Shown here: positions 25,947-28,948 of the stretch, piece by piece | Numbering within the stretch: the stretch's first letter is position 1 | Layout of the letters: the number at the start of each line of letters is the position of its first letter | Assembly (NCBI GenBank): GCA_003158355.1 | Contig: PMIV01000260.1 | Span: 185-29,132, forward strand | Direction: 5' to 3' | Source of the DNA: Anaerolineaceae bacterium | Lineage (GTDB): Bacteria > Chloroflexota > Anaerolineae > Anaerolineales > Anaerolineaceae | DNA: 28,948 nucleotides | Notes under the pieces: generated by a model | What the model saw: only the letters and a program-made list of their open reading frames with translations | Database searches by the model: none | What the model was told of the DNA's origin: nothing | Made by a program: the position numbers and the translations under genes

Positions 25947-27299
25947 CTAGCCTTTTAGTTTCTTTTCCATGCTGAATCGCAACGCTTCTTTATAAATACT
26001 TTCCAGTACCTGAATCAATTCCGGGGATTCTTTCCGTGATTGTCCTTCGGCAATGATGGAATTAAGGGCCTGCAATAGCTCATCAGTGATCATGGCACCA
26101 TTTTCTTCGATGATTTTGTGGCGTTCTCCTTCATCCTTAGCATCAACCAACTTCTGAATTAAATCGAGTTCGGGAGGAGGAGCACTTACTTTTTCAATTA
26201 CTGAGGTCAACTTCTGAATCTTTTCCAACCGGGCTGTATCACCAGATTGGTTGGCTTTATCAAATGCCGTACGAATTGCCTGGGAGAAGAATTCATCTAT
26301 TTCATTTATATGTTTCTTCACTGACTCTTCCAGATCCGTATCCGCAAGAATTGTGTCCAGAAGCTTCTCGGCAGCAGCAATATGTTTATTTACTTCTAGA
26401 TCGTAATCGCGGGTGATCTTTAATAATTTTTCGCGCAGATCAGTAAACTTCTGTTTGATCTCACCTGTTTCTTTTTCGATCCGTTCGGTCAAACTTTGGA
26501 AGAACTGGTAGTCCAGACCGTTGCGGGTGAGACTTACAACCGTTGTAAGAGCGCTGAGCGATTTTATTTCTAAAAGAATATTTAAAAGATGTTCACGGGT
26601 GAGTCCGCCTTTACTGGCTTCTTGCAAAGCTTTGATCGCTGTTTGTGCTTCTTGATTTTGTGCCAATAACTCACGGCCAAACTCAGTTTGCTCCAACAGC
26701 TCTTTATTAATGGCTGAAAGCATCTGGGCAGATTTTTCATCCCCTTGCATTGAAGCTGATTCAATTAATGTTGAAAAAATAGCGAATAAATTGCCGTCAA
26801 CCAACTCGGTATTATCAAGAATAACCTTTTTCCGGTCTTCTGGAGCAGGAGTTGTGATCAGTTTTTGAATGAGGTTAATGCGTTTTTGTTGGGCTTCCAT
26901 CATTTCTTTGGTGATGCCATCCGCCTCAAGAATGCGATCGATCAAGGTTTGATACGTGAGCATCGTCTGCGGACGGAATAGGTAGCCCTTACGTTTTTCT
27001 GCGGGAAGTGCATTCACCACCTGGTTAATCAATGGACCAATTTGTCTTTCCTGTTCGTTGACAGGTAAACCCAATTCTGGTGGAAAGTAAGTGAGCAGAA
27101 GTTCTTTTTCGGGGTCATGATAGACCACCGGGACACTCATCATTCCTTCATAACCGCAAGCCTGGCATTGTGAAACATTGGTTGAACGACTCAACAAGCG
27201 TTGTTTCGCTGTTGGGTCGGTATTGATATCAAAAAGTTGTTGTACTTCAGCAACAATCGGTTGGTGACAACGGGGACAAGTGGTTTGAATTCGAGGCAT
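25947..27299 (-). CDS. CpXC-domain zinc-ribbon protein with long helical tail
   Basis: A 450-aa cytoplasmic protein of unknown function. The N-terminal CpXC domain (about 5-110) has paired cysteines CPRC (Cys8, Cys11) and CQAC (Cys45, Cys48), which probably bind zinc. TCPxC near the start is the family signature, and the segment VVYHDPEKELLLTYFPPEL is typical. The remaining ~330 residues are charged and almost wholly helical, rich in Glu, Lys, Leu and Gln, suggesting coiled-coil assembly. No catalytic motif is visible. The ATG at 27299 has AAGG nine bases upstream and an extended -10 in the gap. It lies downstream of the histidine kinase on the same strand with a 68-base gap, so it may be partly co-transcribed with it. 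Confidence 0.8.
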   Translation of the reverse strand: MPRIQTTCPRCHQPIVAEVQQLFDINTDPTAKQRLLSRSTNVSQCQACGYEGMMSVPVVYHDPEKELLLTYFPPELGLPVNEQERQIGPLINQVVNALPAEKRKGYLFRPQTMLTYQTLIDRILEADGITKEMMEAQQKRINLIQKLITTPAPEDRKKVILDNTELVDGNLFAIFSTLIESASMQGDEKSAQMLSAINKELLEQTEFGRELLAQNQEAQTAIKALQEASKGGLTREHLLNILLEIKSLSALTTVVSLTRNGLDYQFFQSLTERIEKETGEIKQKFTDLREKLLKITRDYDLEVNKHIAAAEKLLDTILADTDLEESVKKHINEIDEFFSQAIRTAFDKANQSGDTARLEKIQKLTSVIEKVSAPPPELDLIQKLVDAKDEGERHKIIEENGAMITDELLQALNSIIAEGQSRKESPELIQVLESIYKEALRFSMEKKLKG

Positions 27300-27334
27300 C
27301 TTTGTTTACCTTCTTTCAGGATGATTATTCACCG

Positions 27335-27343
27335 ATTATACCA
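27335..27343 (-). promoter_or_regulatory. extended -10 promoter of the CpXC gene
   Basis: The minus strand reads TGGTATAAT (27343-27335), a perfect TATAAT with extended TGn, 35 bases before the start codon. It sits inside a small dyad (CCGAT/ATCGG). The -35 region is poor. Confidence 0.5.
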
Positions 27344-27367
27344 TCGGCATAAAATGGTCGTTTTTAT

Positions 27368-28924
27368 TTAGTTTTTCGATATGGGGAGGCTAAAGCAAAT
27401 TCGGGCACCTTTTCCGTGTTCTGGTTCGACCCACATGCGTCCCCCGTGAGCTTCGATAATGGCTTTTGCCAGGTAAAGACCCAGCCCGGCACCTTTTGTT
27501 TGCCGGATGGCATCAGGGGATCGATAAAAGCGATCAAACACAAAAGGCAGATCATTTGGGTCGATGCCAGGGCCTTCATCACTGACGCAAAAAATCATAT
27601 TATCGCCGTGAATTTCCACTGAAAGGCAAATTTCTCCACCCGGAGAATATTTGATGGCATTGGAAACCAGATTCGAAAAGACTTGATTCAAGCGGGTTTC
27701 ATCTGCCAAAATGATGGGTAAATTATTTGGATACTTGACAACAATCGTATGTTTGGTGGTTTGAGTACGAAAGCGGGCTGCCACATGCTCCATCAGATCA
27801 GAAACCTGCAGGTCGGAACGCTTTACGTTGAACCCGCTGGCCTGCAGACGGGTGGCATCAAGCAAATTTTCAATGTATCCACTCAGACGGTCAGCTTCTT
27901 CTTCGATCACCTGTAAACTTTCCTGAACAATCGCGCTATCCCAGGTAATGTCTTCGCGTCGCAAAGTTCCCACATACCCCTTGATCAGAGCAACAGGAGT
28001 CTTTAATTCATGACTGACAACCGAAATGAAAGTAGATTTCATTTCTTCTGCCTGACGGAAACGGGTAATATCACGAACTGACGTGATGATATTGATGAGG
28101 TTGCCTTCATCTGAAATCAAAGGCGCATAAGTGATTCCAACTGGCAAAGGGGGGAACCCAGCCGGTCTTTCCAGATCACCTTCAACATACAAGGTGGCAT
28201 GTGAAGTTAACGGCCAGCCGCCAGCGACAGCCTGCTCCAGAGTCATTTGTTGAGGTTTCTTGGTCCATTTGATCACTTGTTCATGAGGTTGGTTTTGCAA
28301 TGCTTCAAGTTTTAAGCCCACCATGTGACAAAAAGCCGGGTTACACCGTTCAACATTTAGATCCGGCATCAAGATCAGAATTCCATCCGCCGAGGAATCA
28401 AGCAGCGCGTTAACACGGCGGCGGTCATTTTCTACCTGCTTGTAAAGCTGTGCATTATGTACTGCAATCGCAGCTTGATCGGCGAAACTCGAAAGAAGAA
28501 TGCGATCGTTCGGGCTGAAAGCTGCAAATTGTCTAAATACAAAAATGACTCCTACCGTGTGTCCAGCCGTGTTGAGGGGCAAACCGACGCTGCTTAATCT
28601 TCCCATGCTGACGGCTTGAGTAAAGGCACTTAATATTCGATTGATGACAAGAATTTCGTTTTCAGTCTGGTCACCCAACTCAGTCGAATGGCTGAATTGA
28701 GCTTCGAGGTATTGTAAAAACGCAGGGGGCAATCCGTTGGATACCCGAATTTGCCATCCCTGCGATTCAGAGCGTAATGCGATCAGACCTGCCTGTCCGG
28801 CTAACATTTCAATAGAAATATTGAGAATGCGCTCGAGTAGTTTATCGAGGTCGAGTTCTTGCGTCAAAGCGCGGGAGATCTCAAGCAAGTAATCCCGCTG
28901 TCGGACACGGAAATCAGGCAGCAT
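27368..28924 (-). CDS. soluble hybrid-sensor histidine kinase: GAF-PAS-HisKA-HATPase
   Basis: A 518-aa two-component sensor without membrane helices. Order: GAF domain (about 12-160), PAS domain (about 168-290, with SSADGILI...NPAFCHMVG), HisKA with the phospho-accepting His305 in SHELKTP, and HATPase_c (about 405-515). The last shows the N box NQVFSNLVSNAIKYS, DEGPGI, and GAGLGLYLAK. It probably senses a cytoplasmic small molecule or redox signal through GAF/PAS; the ligand is unknown. No receiver domain is fused and no response regulator is seen in the window; one could lie beyond the right edge. The ATG at 28924 has AAAGGA eight bases upstream. It ends 68 bases before the CpXC start. Confidence 0.93.
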   Translation of the reverse strand: MLPDFRVRQRDYLLEISRALTQELDLDKLLERILNISIEMLAGQAGLIALRSESQGWQIRVSNGLPPAFLQYLEAQFSHSTELGDQTENEILVINRILSAFTQAVSMGRLSSVGLPLNTAGHTVGVIFVFRQFAAFSPNDRILLSSFADQAAIAVHNAQLYKQVENDRRRVNALLDSSADGILILMPDLNVERCNPAFCHMVGLKLEALQNQPHEQVIKWTKKPQQMTLEQAVAGGWPLTSHATLYVEGDLERPAGFPPLPVGITYAPLISDEGNLINIITSVRDITRFRQAEEMKSTFISVVSHELKTPVALIKGYVGTLRREDITWDSAIVQESLQVIEEEADRLSGYIENLLDATRLQASGFNVKRSDLQVSDLMEHVAARFRTQTTKHTIVVKYPNNLPIILADETRLNQVFSNLVSNAIKYSPGGEICLSVEIHGDNMIFCVSDEGPGIDPNDLPFVFDRFYRSPDAIRQTKGAGLGLYLAKAIIEAHGGRMWVEPEHGKGARICFSLPISKN

Positions 28925-28948
28925 AAATATTATCCTTTACCGACGAAG

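Noticed and set aside
1..28948. CRISPR arrays, tRNA genes, insertion sequences or prophage
   Set aside because: No spaced direct repeats, cloverleaf-like tRNA segments, transposase motifs or phage genes were found in the gaps or frames.

Overview
This looks like chromosomal DNA of a Chloroflexota bacterium, most likely class Anaerolineae. The pointers are secreted proteins with Pro/Thr linkers behind lipoprotein or membrane anchors, a bacterial NBR1-type Ig lipoprotein next to a C39-like peptidase, a CpXC-domain protein, a mycobacterial-type adenosine kinase, and a winged-helix AAA+ ATPase. This placement is inference from gene content; no rRNA or tRNA gene is present to confirm it. I see no CRISPR array, insertion sequence or prophage. 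No stretch longer than 300 bases lacks a gene.

Layout. 1-149: the 3' end of an unidentified gene and its terminator. 223-2625 (-): a TPR-rich lytic transglycosylase lipoprotein. 2774-6235 (+): a methyl-cycle operon, mtnA - adenosine kinase - ahcY. It recycles both SAM by-products (methylthioadenosine and S-adenosylhomocysteine), has a promoter embedded in repeats, and ends in a strong terminator. 6234-8919 (-): recA read from a promoter with a LexA-type box in its spacer, followed by an NBR1-type lipoprotein and a membrane-anchored C39-like peptidase. 9084-13600 (-): SLC13/RCK_C transporter - tgt - uppP, tightly packed. The uppP product carries an additional C-terminal PstS-like solute-binding domain. 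13674-17460 (+): alr - recJ - EamA transporter, possibly with a leaderless alr message. 17586-17877 (+): tatA and a bidirectional terminator. 17946-18827 (-): a secreted protein built from two copies of an unrecognised ~125-residue domain. 19050-24130 (+): AAA+ ATPase - glycerophosphodiester phosphodiesterase, then a membrane-anchored GH3-like protein with a degraded catalytic motif. 24122-28924: a signalling cluster with a tail-anchored Ser/Thr kinase (-) divergent from an FHA/winged-helix regulator (+), then a CpXC/helical protein (-) and a GAF-PAS histidine kinase (-).

How the genes work together. Several genes serve the envelope: lytic transglycosylase, alanine racemase, undecaprenyl-pyrophosphate phosphatase, TatA and the GH3-like protein. 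Others serve DNA repair (recA, recJ), tRNA modification (tgt) and methyl-group recycling. The most unusual item is the UppP-solute-binding fusion. Next come the two-repeat secreted protein, the degenerate GH3 and the kinase/FHA-regulator pair. Promoters, terminators and operators were read by eye against consensus and none has been tested.
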